IMG/VR virus record: IMGVR_UViG_3300020186_000254
Location: 1 to 23,622 of that record
Length of the DNA: 23,622 nucleotides
Source of the DNA: a virus
Strand: one strand, 5' to 3'
The notes beneath the pieces were generated by a model, which saw nothing but the letters and a program-made list of their open reading frames with translations, searched no databases and had not been told where the DNA came from. Position numbers and translations under genes: made by a program. This document shows positions 15,590 through 22,619 of this stretch, one piece after another; position 1 is the stretch's first letter; the number at the start of each line of letters is the position of its first letter.

Positions 15590-17216
15590 GGAGGGTTCTC
15601 GCCTTCAGGCGCTCGTGGGCAAGCTGCTGGGCCATGGTGCGGACGGAGTTGGACTGCTCGAAGACGTGGGTCCCGTCAACGTCGAAGGGGGCTGGCTCGG
15701 CGTCGGAAGTGTGGGTGATGCGAAGGAGGTGGACGGCGCATACGAGGGCCATCACTGCGTCCTGTTCGATACCACGGTCCTCCAACTTATACCCGAGAAG
15801 CTGACGGCGAACCTTCAGCCAGATGCCTGTGTGGGGGAGGATGAGCCTACCCTCGTCGATGAGTGTGCGTAGGTCGCCAAGGAGCTTCCGCTTGCGCTGG
15901 ACCGTCCCGCCGAACTCGACGTTGGTGACGTTCGGGACTTCAAGGTCAAGTGCCTCTCGGAACATCTTGCCACCGAAGCCTGTCGCGTCAGTGGCAGTAT
16001 AGCAGTGCGAGCCGAGCCTCTCCCGCTCGTACCCGTTGAAGCCGTTGACGGCCAGCCCAACCAGCGTCTCCGTGCTCTTCTGGCCCATGGCCTCCTGAGC
16101 GTAGACTCCCACGAGGAAGGGACGGGCCGGGTCCGCGTCGTTATCCACGACCTTCAGCACGATGGACCACGCGCTGTCCTGCGTCTTGGCCGGGTCGATG
16201 CCCTGCAGGTACGTGCCGCCCCTGACGGCCTTCACCCGGTCCGGCATGCCGGACACGAAGACGTGCTCGACGTTATCGCCGTGGAAGTAGGCCGCCTTCG
16301 GGTTCAGGAACTCGCCCTCGACGTTCTGGCGAATGGTCCGGGCGTCCATGTCGCCGGTCAGGCGCTCGAACATGTCCTTGGTGATGCCGTAGCCGACGTT
16401 GTCCCGGGTGCTCATGCGCATGGACTGCCACGACTCCTTGCGGTCGCGGCTGCCAGCGTCGCCCAGAGCCCAGTTGTCGGCGAACGCGAAGCCGAGGTCC
16501 TCGGATGGCGTGGAGACCATGATGAGCTGGCCGCCCGTGCCGAGCCGCCGCATGCCGAAGACCTCCTTGATGAGGAAGTCGAGGTGCGCGCTGATGCCCG
16601 CCTCGTCGAACGAGATGCCGTGCATGTCCTTGCCCAGCGAGCCGAGGGCCTTCTCGCCCGTGGTCCGGAAGTGGACCTCGGCGCCACCGACCTCGGGGCT
16701 GAAGCGCATCCAGCGGTAGTCGCCGTACTCCTTCGATGTCCAGTCGGCAATCTCGCGGCCCTCCGCCATCGGGCAGCCGCGCCCTTCCTGCCCCCCGTGG
16801 TTGCCGCCGAGGATGCGGACCATGTCGTTGAACACGAGGTCGGCGACCTCTTGGCTGATGCCGAAGTGGTACCAGTGGTACTCCAGCTTCAGCCAGCGCG
16901 CGGCCTCCTCCTCGTTGGCCGGGATGGGCCGGTTCAGCTTGCGCAGCACGCAGTAGATGATGAGCATGGCGAGCAGGGACGTCTTGCCTGCCCGGTTGCC
17001 GGACGACAGGAAGAGCGTGAGGTACTTGGCCGTGTACGGGGTGACCGGGTGCCGGAGCAGAACGCAGGCGGCGAAGGCCACCTGCCCTACGTGGACGTCG
17101 ATGCCGAGAGCCGTCCGGCAGAAGGCCCGGAACTGCTGTCCAGCGACTAACTCTTCCGGAGTTAGCCGAAAGCGCTTGACTAGGATGCGGTCCTGCGCCT
17201 GCCACGAGAGCTTCAT
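15582..17216 (-). CDS. terL: Terminase large subunit (ATPase and nuclease)
   Basis: A 544-aa DNA packaging motor. The ATPase domain has a Walker A at 73-80 (G-N-R-A-G-K-T-S), and a Walker B at 201-205 (I-S-F-D-E) followed by A-G. A coupling-type segment follows at 231-238 (L-I-M-V-S-T-P-S). The RNase H-like nuclease domain shows D341 in G-I-D-P-A-K, D410 in A-T-D-A-T-G-F-G, and D486 in E-Q-D-A-V-M-A, the expected acidic triad. Length fits the family. The ATG at 17216 overlaps the stop of the upstream gene (ATGA). It would cleave concatemers and pump DNA through the portal encoded next. The termination mode (cos, headful or other) cannot be told from the window. Confidence 0.95.
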   Translation of the reverse strand: MKLSWQAQDRILVKRFRLTPEELVAGQQFRAFCRTALGIDVHVGQVAFAACVLLRHPVTPYTAKYLTLFLSSGNRAGKTSLLAMLIIYCVLRKLNRPIPANEEEAARWLKLEYHWYHFGISQEVADLVFNDMVRILGGNHGGQEGRGCPMAEGREIADWTSKEYGDYRWMRFSPEVGGAEVHFRTTGEKALGSLGKDMHGISFDEAGISAHLDFLIKEVFGMRRLGTGGQLIMVSTPSEDLGFAFADNWALGDAGSRDRKESWQSMRMSTRDNVGYGITKDMFERLTGDMDARTIRQNVEGEFLNPKAAYFHGDNVEHVFVSGMPDRVKAVRGGTYLQGIDPAKTQDSAWSIVLKVVDNDADPARPFLVGVYAQEAMGQKSTETLVGLAVNGFNGYERERLGSHCYTATDATGFGGKMFREALDLEVPNVTNVEFGGTVQRKRKLLGDLRTLIDEGRLILPHTGIWLKVRRQLLGYKLEDRGIEQDAVMALVCAVHLLRITHTSDAEPAPFDVDGTHVFEQSNSVRTMAQQLAHERLKARTLRG

Positions 17217-17707
17217 GTTGGCGTTTCGCCAACTTCAGCCGCTTCGCCCTCGATGGTGCGTCCGTCGTCCAGCTCGGGCGGCGGAGCGGACTCGTTGAGT
17301 CGGGCCAGCCATATCTGCAGCGAGAGGGCGCCTGCGGCGATGCCGAGCTTCTTGTTGACGGCCTCGCGCTTGTCGAGCATGGCCTGTGCCTTCAGTCCGG
17401 CGTTCAGGGAGGGCCCCAGCTCGGCGCCCATGAGCATCAGGCCCTCCCCGGGCATGTCCGTGATGGCCTCGACGACCTTATCGCGGACCATGATGGCGAG
17501 GTCCCGCTGTGTGGGTGTCGGCGCGTCGGGATTGACCGGCTTCGACCAGTGCCCGGCCTTGTGGCGCGCCACCACGTCGGGGTCGAGGCTGCCACCCATG
17601 GCATCGACGCCCGCAGAGACGGCCCGGTTGCTCAAACCCTTATTCAGGGCGGCGTCAACGTAGTCTCGGAGGGCGGGGACCCCGCAGATGCGGCACCTAA
17701 CTGCCAA
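17213..17707 (-). CDS. Probable terminase small subunit / DNA-binding packaging protein
   Basis: A 164-aa protein encoded immediately upstream of the large terminase, with a 4-base overlap. The start is a TTG at 17707 with GAGGGAG six bases upstream, overlapping the previous gene by 11 bases. The N-terminus has C-R-I-C-G (C5 and C8, only one Cys pair), then a helix-turn-helix-like stretch with A-L-N-K-G-L-S-N-R-A-V-S. This resembles how small terminases recognise packaging sites: a Cys motif or HTH followed by helical oligomerisation segments. The rest is helical, including L-N-A-G-L-K-A-Q-A-M-L-D-K-R-E-A, with an acidic C-terminus. Function comes mainly from position and architecture; I see no diagnostic signature. 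Confidence 0.7.
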   Translation of the reverse strand: MAVRCRICGVPALRDYVDAALNKGLSNRAVSAGVDAMGGSLDPDVVARHKAGHWSKPVNPDAPTPTQRDLAIMVRDKVVEAITDMPGEGLMLMGAELGPSLNAGLKAQAMLDKREAVNKKLGIAAGALSLQIWLARLNESAPPPELDDGRTIEGEAAEVGETPT

Positions 17708-18119
17708 GTGGGGCTCCCTCGTTCAGAATGGTGGTCACGCGCCCCTCGCGTAGGTCGCTGGGCTTGATGATGATGGCATAGTTTCCTGTCGAGTTTAGCA
17801 AACGGAGCCAGAGCCACTGCTCGTCGTCTACGACGCCCTCTTCGCGCTTCAGCTCGATGAAGATGAGGCGATGGCCCTCCTTCGCGAGGGTCAGGTCGGG
17901 CCATCCGGGGCTCATGGGCGTGATGAACTGGCCCGTACCGGCCTCGCGGTCGCCGACCCACGCCCTACCGGCGTGCGCGACCTTCCAGTTGCGCCTCTTC
18001 GCGCGTCCGACGACGCGGTCCTGCAGGGTCTTCTCGCTCATGGTGCGGTCGAGACACTGGTCGGCCGTGATGGTGCGGTGCCGGACGCCGCAATGGGGGC
18101 ACTGCTCTCGCTCGCTCAC
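17697..18119 (-). CDS. VRR-NUC domain nuclease (PD-(D/E)XK fold)
   Basis: A 140-aa protein with the VRR-NUC signature: G72-W-P-D75-L-T-L, then I-F-I-E89-L-K91, then D-D-E-Q-W-L-W-L-R-L-L. These give the D, E-x-K and Q residues of the PD-(D/E)XK core. The N-terminal extension has C-P-H-C-G-V-R-H (C7, C10, H14), a possible small zinc knuckle absent from minimal versions. Stand-alone VRR-NUC proteins are common in phages near replication genes and are thought to process branched or structured DNA. Here it lies between the replicative helicase and terminase genes, so it could resolve replication intermediates before packaging. The GTG at 18119 overlaps the helicase stop as GTGA. The family call is firm; the substrate is inferred. 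Confidence 0.88.
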   Translation of the reverse strand: MSEREQCPHCGVRHRTITADQCLDRTMSEKTLQDRVVGRAKRRNWKVAHAGRAWVGDREAGTGQFITPMSPGWPDLTLAKEGHRLIFIELKREEGVVDDEQWLWLRLLNSTGNYAIIIKPSDLREGRVTTILNEGAPLGS

Positions 18120-19576
18120 GGGTTCTCGTCCTCGTCGGCTTCCTGCTCGGCCAGAGCCATGGCGCCAAGCAGCGCAAAGCCCTCCCAGCGCATGCCGAAC
18201 TTGGTCTTCTTCTTCAGGAAGCCCTTCTTCTGCAGGGTGGCGGCCCAGCGGACGGTGCTGAGGACCTCACCGGGTGCGCTGGAGGTGGAGTGCCACTCCG
18301 CGTAGGACTCGTACGCCACCTGCGACGGGGAACCGGCGCCGGACTCGCGTCGGCAGCGCTCGTTGAGCCAGTTCGCGACCGGGTCGTTGCGCTCCATGAA
18401 GTCCTTCGACTGCTCGACGACGCGCTCGGGCAGGATGAGGCCGCCGCTACTGGCCTCCCAGCGCTGGTACCAGATGCTGGCGGCCCAAACGAGGATGGAG
18501 AGGATGCCAGAGGCCTCCTTCTGCAGCGCGCCGTACAGGCGCCGGTCCTGCCGGTCGCCCTCGTAGGACTCGCGGAAGTCGGCCACCATGACGCGCTCGC
18601 CCATGGACGGGCCGACGTCCTCGACGGCGGGCATGTTGTTGGTCAGGAAGTTGATGCTATGGGTCGGGTCCCAGCTCTGGATGTTGTTCGAGTACAGGGC
18701 TCTGGCGCTGATGCGGTCCTGCCCCGTGTGCGCCTTCAGCAGCTCCTCGTTGAACTGCCCGCCCGAGGGCTCCGAGAAGAACGTGATGCGCATTCCCTTC
18801 AGCTTGATGAGGTCGGCCCGGGCCTCGTTCGAGCGGGCACCGCCGAACTTGCTCCGCATGTACAGGCTCGCGTCCAGCTCCTCCGAGTAGTCGCCCGTCG
18901 CCTTCAGGACGGCGTGCTTCAGCGCGCCCTTCCCGTTCCGGCCGATGCCGGTCATGAGCAGGAAGCGCTGCTCGGGGCTGAAGCCGAACATGCTCGCCCC
19001 GAACCAGAACAGGAGCCACGCCACCATGTCCTCGTCGCCCGACATCCACTCCTTCATGGAGGTCATAAAGCGGGGAGCCACGCGCTCGAAGTCGTCAGGT
19101 CCGGCGATGGCCTCGAAGGGGCGACCGGTGGTCTTGGTGATGTTCTGCTCGGGAGAGGCCGGGATGAGCCGGTTCTCGCGAAGGTCCACGACCCCGTTCT
19201 TCACGCCCAGCAGGAACGGGTCCGAGTCCCACTCGTCGCCGTTCGTCCCGTAGCCCGGGATTGTCGCAAGCGCCTTCAGGACGCGCTCCTGTGTCGGCCA
19301 CTGCATCAGCGAGAACAGGCGCTTCTGCTCCTCGCCACCGATGCCGTAGGACTTCAGCGTCTGGCTAGCCACCTTGTGGATTTGGAGGTGGACGGCGTTG
19401 GTCTGGTCGGGCGCCCACCGGGAGCCGTTGAAGTGCAGCCACTTGCCCGTTGTGTGGTCGAAGCGCCACTTCAGTTGGAGGCGCTGGGCCAGCCACTCGG
19501 CCTGCCGGTAGTCCTCGGGCCCGATGCCTGTCGATGACTCTTCCTTCGGCTCTTCGTCGAACTCCTCCTCAGACAT
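18116..19576 (-). CDS. Phage primase-helicase, D5/P4-type (SF3 helicase)
   Basis: From the ATG at 19576 this encodes 486 aa. The upstream in-frame extension is Arg/Ser-rich shadow sequence, and the ATG has GGAGGT just before it, so I chose the shorter form. Residues about 110-165 form a D5_N-like region (F-L-L-G-V-K-N-G-V-V-D-L-R). The SF3 ATPase has a Walker A at 210-218 (G-I-G-R-N-G-K-G-A), a Walker B-like M-R-I-T-F-F-S-E-P with E269, a sensor motif I-N-F-L-T-N-N-M-P (308-316), and R328 in G-E-R-V as a possible arginine finger. A C-terminal winged-helix region is likely. It should unwind DNA as a hexamer at the fork, working with the primase-polymerase encoded just upstream, with which it overlaps by 8 bases. 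Confidence 0.92.
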   Translation of the reverse strand: MSEEEFDEEPKEESSTGIGPEDYRQAEWLAQRLQLKWRFDHTTGKWLHFNGSRWAPDQTNAVHLQIHKVASQTLKSYGIGGEEQKRLFSLMQWPTQERVLKALATIPGYGTNGDEWDSDPFLLGVKNGVVDLRENRLIPASPEQNITKTTGRPFEAIAGPDDFERVAPRFMTSMKEWMSGDEDMVAWLLFWFGASMFGFSPEQRFLLMTGIGRNGKGALKHAVLKATGDYSEELDASLYMRSKFGGARSNEARADLIKLKGMRITFFSEPSGGQFNEELLKAHTGQDRISARALYSNNIQSWDPTHSINFLTNNMPAVEDVGPSMGERVMVADFRESYEGDRQDRRLYGALQKEASGILSILVWAASIWYQRWEASSGGLILPERVVEQSKDFMERNDPVANWLNERCRRESGAGSPSQVAYESYAEWHSTSSAPGEVLSTVRWAATLQKKGFLKKKTKFGMRWEGFALLGAMALAEQEADEDENP

Positions 19577-20492
19577 TGGACCTCCGTGCCGACCTGATGG
19601 TGCGCTTGACCTCGACCTTGTCGAGCCCGGCGGCGAGCGCCACCTCCGCAAGGCGCTCGAACTCCTCGTCGCTGCCGCCCTCTTCATTCAGGGTAGCCGC
19701 CGCCCAGTGCAGGTAGTTGTTCCGGTTCCCGCCCTCGGCCTTCGCCATGCCATCGACCAGTGCGTCGTGGTTCGCCTGAGCGAAGAAGGTCTTGTCGCCC
19801 TCGACGTACTTGGGACCCCATGCGTGGCGACGGATGTCGCGGGCGTCCAGTTTGCCCTTCAGGTCGAAGACATGGTTTTCGATGCGCTCTCGCAGCGGCT
19901 CTGGCACCTCCTTCGGAGGCACCGTCGCGCTCGGCGCAATGAGCCACTTGTACGTGCCGCCGTCCGGGTGGCGGCTCGGCGGGACGGCGACGTAGCCGCC
20001 CTGCCCCTTCAGGTCGAGCTTCGGCCCGAGCTTGATGGTACCCGTGGGCTGGGACGAGCCGAACCAGAGGTGCAGTCCTCGCCCGGTCTGGGCGACCCAC
20101 GTCAGCGTGTCCCCGACCAGCTCCTCGGCCAGCAGCTCCGGACCGAGCAGGTCGCCCCACTGGTCGGCCCCGTCCGGCCCGTCGATGTCAACGACCACGT
20201 ACGGGTAGGAGATGACGATGGCGATGCCGGTCGTATCCGGGTGCTCGAAGACGTCGCGCAGGACGCCCTCGATATCGGCCGGGTCGGGTGCGCCGGACAG
20301 GGCCTGATGGAGCCCGGCCTTGTGGACCCGGACGTTCGGAGTCTTACCGGTAAGCGCGATGACACTCAGGCCGAGGTTGAGATATTCGACTGCGGCCTCA
20401 ACCAATGGGTTGAGGGCGGTCACCGGACGGTGCCCGGATACAGGAGGCGCTGGTGGCTCTCGCAGCGACGGAAGCCACTGCGGTGCCACCAA
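19569..20492 (-). CDS. Primase-polymerase (Prim-Pol / AEP-type bifunctional DNA primase/polymerase)
   Basis: A protein of about 307 aa with the archaeo-eukaryotic primase signatures: V-V-V-D102-I-D104-G (metal-binding acidic pair), Q-T-G-R-G-L-H141-L-W-F (nucleotide-binding histidine), and K-G-Q-G-G-Y-V-A-V-P-P-S173 followed by H-P-D-G-G-T-Y. It synthesises primers and may also extend DNA. The start is uncertain: TTG at 20492 or GTG at 20489, both weak for ribosome binding. It overlaps the helicase gene by 8 bases, giving the frequent Prim-Pol plus D5-helicase pair. No separate replicative polymerase is found in the window, so this enzyme may carry more of the synthesis, unless one is encoded elsewhere. 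Confidence 0.9.
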   Translation of the reverse strand: MVAPQWLPSLREPPAPPVSGHRPVTALNPLVEAAVEYLNLGLSVIALTGKTPNVRVHKAGLHQALSGAPDPADIEGVLRDVFEHPDTTGIAIVISYPYVVVDIDGPDGADQWGDLLGPELLAEELVGDTLTWVAQTGRGLHLWFGSSQPTGTIKLGPKLDLKGQGGYVAVPPSRHPDGGTYKWLIAPSATVPPKEVPEPLRERIENHVFDLKGKLDARDIRRHAWGPKYVEGDKTFFAQANHDALVDGMAKAEGGNRNNYLHWAAATLNEEGGSDEEFERLAEVALAAGLDKVEVKRTIRSARRSNV

Positions 20493-20532
20493 GGGAACCA
20501 GCGGGGGCTGTCGCAGTTGGGGCGAGAGCAGC

Positions 20533-21177
20533 TCACCGGTGACGGCCCTCGCTCACGTCGGCCACGCCTCCGCCCGGGTTCCATACGCTGGGCGCCCGCA
20601 GGTAGCCCCGGTCGAGCATGGACCGTCGCAGGTGGGAGTGAGCGTGGACGTCGGATAGCACGCGCCGCCGGGTCAGCTCGATGCCGCGCGGGGTCAGGCG
20701 GTTGGCCTCTCGCCACGAGGTCTGGCTCATGTGGAACTTCTCCAAGGGGATGCCCAGCTCGCACTTCGGCTTCAGCGTGTCGATGAGGAACTCCTGCGTC
20801 GCGGGCAGGTCCGCCTTCTTGAACAGGTCGAGCTTCGTGTCGCACGAGAGCTTGGCCTTCATGAGGGGGAGGTCCAGCTCGTAGAGCATGGCGTTCGTGA
20901 TGGGCAGGTCGTGGCGCCGGATGTAGTGCCCGGTCACCATGTCGGCCTCGTTGTAGCGCTCGATGAAGCGGCCGAGCATGGCTCGCTCGTCATCCTCGGT
21001 GCTGTCCGGCAGGAGCATGTAGTCCACGCGCAGGCTGTCGTGGTCGCCCACCCACATCGAGGCGATGGACGTAATCTGCGCGGTCGGCATGTCGGGCACC
21101 CAGTAGGTGAGTGGCCGGTTCTCGATGTCCCAGTCGAGGATGCGCAGGTCGCGGGCGGGGGCGTTGAGGGCGCTCAC
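20533..21177 (-). CDS. Stand-alone 3'-5' exonuclease, family-B-polymerase/DnaQ-like
   Basis: A 214-aa protein. It has Exo I as L-D-W-D17-I-E19-N, Exo II as V-T-G-H-Y-I-R-R-H-D90-L-P, and Exo III as V-L-S-D176-V-H-A-H180-S-H-L. These are the motifs of the RNase H-like proofreading domain in family B DNA polymerases, yet no polymerase domain follows: the frame stops after 38 more residues and the Prim-Pol gene begins 40 bases later. It may proofread for the Prim-Pol or trim DNA ends. The GTG at 21177 overlaps the preceding stop as GTGA. It could be the remnant of a split polymerase, but all catalytic acidic residues are present, so I regard it as active. Family call strong, role inferred. Confidence 0.88.
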   Translation of the reverse strand: MSALNAPARDLRILDWDIENRPLTYWVPDMPTAQITSIASMWVGDHDSLRVDYMLLPDSTEDDERAMLGRFIERYNEADMVTGHYIRRHDLPITNAMLYELDLPLMKAKLSCDTKLDLFKKADLPATQEFLIDTLKPKCELGIPLEKFHMSQTSWREANRLTPRGIELTRRRVLSDVHAHSHLRRSMLDRGYLRAPSVWNPGGGVADVSEGRHR

Positions 21178-21377
21178 CGGTCGCCCGACACGAACTCCGC
21201 GAGGAGCTGGGAGACCTGCGGGAGCTGGCCGTCCTGCACGGACTTATTGAACGCGTTCTCCACCTGCGGGAGGACCTCGTTCAGCTCGGCGTCGGCCGCG
21301 AGGCTGTGGCGCAGGCGGACCATGGAGCGGGCCGCCTTCAGGAGCGCGGCCTTCCGCATGGCGATGTCGTCTTTCAT
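21174..21377 (-). CDS. Small helical protein, 67 aa, unknown function
   Basis: The protein begins MKDDIAMRKAALLKAARSMV and is predicted to be two or three helices (basic N-terminal helix, then A-A-D-A-E-L-N-E-V-L, then V-S-Q-L-L-A-E-F-V). No catalytic motif or membrane segment is seen. The ATG at 21377 overlaps the upstream stop (ATGA) with GAGGAA just upstream, and its end overlaps the exonuclease start, so it is a true operon member. Small helical proteins in this position are often accessory replication proteins or dimerising adaptors, but I cannot assign a role. Confidence 0.7.
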   Translation of the reverse strand: MKDDIAMRKAALLKAARSMVRLRHSLAADAELNEVLPQVENAFNKSVQDGQLPQVSQLLAEFVSGDR

Positions 21378-21631
21378 TGGGTTCCTCGCTGGACAGCTTT
21401 GTGGCGGACATCGGTCAGGATGCCCCTAGCAGTGCCACGGTACTTGTGGACCGCTCGTAGGTGGGACTCGCGGCGGCACGGGAGGCAGCGGCCGTCCCAC
21501 GTCATGCCGGTCAGGGCGAGACAATGTCGCCCGGACCGGCAGATGCGGTGTGGTTGCAGGCCGGGAGTTGCACCCTGCTCTCTGGGGTATGAGCCCTGTG
21601 TGGTCGCTCCGACCACCTGCCTGCCTTGCAC
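21374..21631 (-). CDS. Small Cys/His-rich protein, possible zinc ribbon
   Basis: An 85-aa basic protein with I-C31-R-S-G-R-H36-C37, then W-D-G-R-C49-L-P-C52. This spacing suggests a single zinc-binding ribbon or treble-clef-like knuckle. Short phage proteins of this style, with a C-x-x-G-H start and a G-R-C-x-x-C end, are frequent in replication or nuclease-like modules; there is no full HNH catalytic set, so nuclease activity is not claimed. The GTG at 21631 overlaps the stop of the hairpin-domain gene (TAGTG), and the end overlaps the next gene by four bases. Nucleic-acid binding is the simplest guess. Confidence 0.65.
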   Translation of the reverse strand: MQGRQVVGATTQGSYPREQGATPGLQPHRICRSGRHCLALTGMTWDGRCLPCRRESHLRAVHKYRGTARGILTDVRHKAVQRGTQ

Positions 21632-21858
21632 TAGCCTAGCTCATGGGAGGATGGGTCCCGGGCGATGGCGGCGTGTGCCCAGAACGTAGCCTCCTCGAAG
21701 GCGGTGAAGGCGAGCGCCTTCTCCCGGCCTTCGGGCAGCTGCTGAAGCCCGTGGATGGCGAAGAGCTTTGACTGAATCCGGAGGTCCGTATGCAGACGCT
21801 GTGCCGGGCCTGCTGGGGCGTGATAGTCGAACCGGCGCTCAATCTCGGCGTACTCCAT
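21631..21858 (-). CDS. Acb2/Tad1-type hairpin-domain protein, predicted cyclic-nucleotide sponge (anti-CBASS/anti-Thoeris type)
   Basis: This 75-aa protein starts at the ATG at 21858, which overlaps the upstream TAA (TAATG). It shows the pattern of the Acb2/Tad1 hairpin domain: E-R-R-F10-D-Y12-H-A-P near the N-terminus, a long helix, then R45-E-K-A-L-A-F-T-x-F-E55-E-A-T-F-W60-A-H-A-A-I-A-R67 in the second helix. Known Acb2 proteins from other phages form oligomers that bind cyclic di- and trinucleotides and so block CBASS; related Tad1 sequesters Thoeris signals. Length fits (Acb2 is under 100 aa). It sits inside a replication operon between a possible ssDNA-binding-type gene and a Cys/His gene, so it would be made early in infection. 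Position 62 is His where I would expect Asn in the usual W-A-N-A pattern. Family match is by pattern memory; ligand unknown. Confidence 0.82.
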   Translation of the reverse strand: MEYAEIERRFDYHAPAGPAQRLHTDLRIQSKLFAIHGLQQLPEGREKALAFTAFEEATFWAHAAIARDPSSHELG

Positions 21859-22316
21859 TACTTGCTCGCGGCGGCCCGGGCCTTGCGGGCCGGGATGACG
21901 TTCCCGATGCCGGGCCAGCCATTCTCCTTGACGAAGACCTCGACCTGCACCTTGCGGCCGATGAGCGCGTCCTCGTCCACGCCCTCGCCTGCCTCGAACT
22001 TGGCGAACTCCGGACCGGTCTGCAGGGCCTTCAGAACGCGGACCTCCTGCGGGACGGTCTTGCTGGCGATGTTGAAGCCCGTGCCCGTGAGCTTCGTCAG
22101 CTCGATGGGGTCGCCCTCGTCGAACAGCTCGTTGCCCTCGTCGTCGAGGAGCGTGAACTTCCATTCGAGCTTCAGGTCACCTTTCTCGGTGTCCTTGATG
22201 TAGAGCCCGCCCTTGACGCGCTTGCTCTCGGTTCCGTCGAAGCGGGCGTCGTACATGCCCTCTTCGACGTTGGGGGCCTCGGCGGCCTTGCTGGTGGCGG
22301 TAAACGTGGTGCCCAT
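21858..22316 (-). CDS. Early phage protein, possible single-stranded DNA-binding type (beta-rich), first gene of leftward operon
   Basis: A 152-aa protein with beta-strand alternation: V-E-E-G-M-Y-D-A-R-F-D-G, then L-K-L-E-W-K-F-T-L-L-D-D-E-G-N-E-L, then R-K-V-Q-V-E-V-F-V-K-E-N-G. The C-terminus is Ala/Lys-rich. It resembles small phage replication-associated proteins with an OB-like build, but I cannot name a family with confidence. An ATG lies at 22316 with GGAGGG (22324-22329) seven bases upstream; in-frame Met codons further upstream are poorly placed and rejected. It is the first gene after the control region, and its stop overlaps the Acb2-like start. A role in binding ssDNA at the fork fits its neighbours but is inference. 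Confidence 0.75.
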   Translation of the reverse strand: MGTTFTATSKAAEAPNVEEGMYDARFDGTESKRVKGGLYIKDTEKGDLKLEWKFTLLDDEGNELFDEGDPIELTKLTGTGFNIASKTVPQEVRVLKALQTGPEFAKFEAGEGVDEDALIGRKVQVEVFVKENGWPGIGNVIPARKARAAASK

Positions 22317-22362
22317 GTGGGAACCCTCCGTACTGCGCAGCCCATCTGACTGCGACCCATTC

Positions 22363-22371
22363 ATTGTAGCC
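22363..22371 (-). promoter_or_regulatory. Candidate -10 element for the leftward operon
   Basis: The minus strand reads GGC-TACAAT with the hexamer at 22363-22368, giving a transcript start near 22356 and a leader of about 40 bases before the ATG at 22316. No convincing -35 is seen at 16-18 bases upstream. It overlaps the left arm of a perfect 10-bp inverted repeat (22366-22375), so a bound regulator would cover this promoter. Confidence 0.4.
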
Positions 22372-22424
22372 CGATGCCCCGACACCCACGTGGTTCGCTG
22401 TGGGGCGTAGGTCAATCGGGCTAC
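22366..22424. repeat. Perfect 10-bp inverted repeat flanking 39 bp, possible operator pair
   Basis: GTAGCCCGAT at 22366-22375 and its reverse complement ATCGGGCTAC at 22415-22424. The arm centres are 49 bases apart, close to a whole number of helical turns (between four and five). The left arm overlaps the candidate -10 for the leftward operon. Two such sites could bind a dimer pair and loop the promoter. Confidence 0.5.
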
Positions 22425-22431
22425 GTCGAGA

Positions 22432-22440
22432 ACTGTAGCA
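22432..22440 (-). promoter_or_regulatory. Second candidate extended -10 element, leftward
   Basis: The minus strand reads TGC-TACAGT (hexamer 22432-22437), an extended -10 form. The best upstream hexamer at 17 bases is CGAACA, a weak -35. It lies about 115 bases before the first gene of the leftward operon and could be an alternative start. Confidence 0.3.
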
Positions 22441-22508
22441 GACGACCCGTCCCTTGTTCGCGAATGTTACGCAGGCCGTCACATTGACGCGGTCCACAGC
22501 TTGCGGAC

Positions 22509-22569
22509 CGGCTCGCCGACCACGAGGTCATGATGTCCTCGTGGTTTCCCCGACGGCTCGCCGACCACG
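22509..22569. repeat. 16-bp direct repeat with an included 9-bp stem-loop
   Basis: CGGCTCGCCGACCACG occurs at 22509-22524 and 22554-22569, 45 bases apart. Between and partly inside the first copy, ACCACGAGG (22519-22527) pairs with CCTCGTGGT (22537-22545) around a nine-base loop. On the plus strand it is followed by TTCCCC, not a clear U-run. It could be a terminator-like barrier, operator or origin element. Confidence 0.5.
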
Positions 22570-22619
22570 GCCGGGCCGATTGGCGGGGCGAGGTCCTGAG
22601 AGCGAGGTGCGCGGTGCAC

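Noticed and set aside
18290-19537. Plus-strand open frame of 415 codons
   Set aside because: Antisense shadow of the primase-helicase gene.
19577-19687. N-terminal extension of the primase-helicase
   Set aside because: Arg/Ser-rich shadow of the Prim-Pol gene; the ATG at 19576 has a good ribosome site.
21859-22164. Upstream extension of the Acb2-like frame
   Set aside because: The extra N-terminal 102 residues are Arg/Gly-rich shadow of the gene at 21858-22316; the ATG at 21858 with TAATG coupling gives the family-like protein.
22410-22415. TTGACC on the minus strand as a -35 for the TACAAT element
   Set aside because: The spacing is about 41 bases, far from 16-18; no -10 lies at the right distance downstream.
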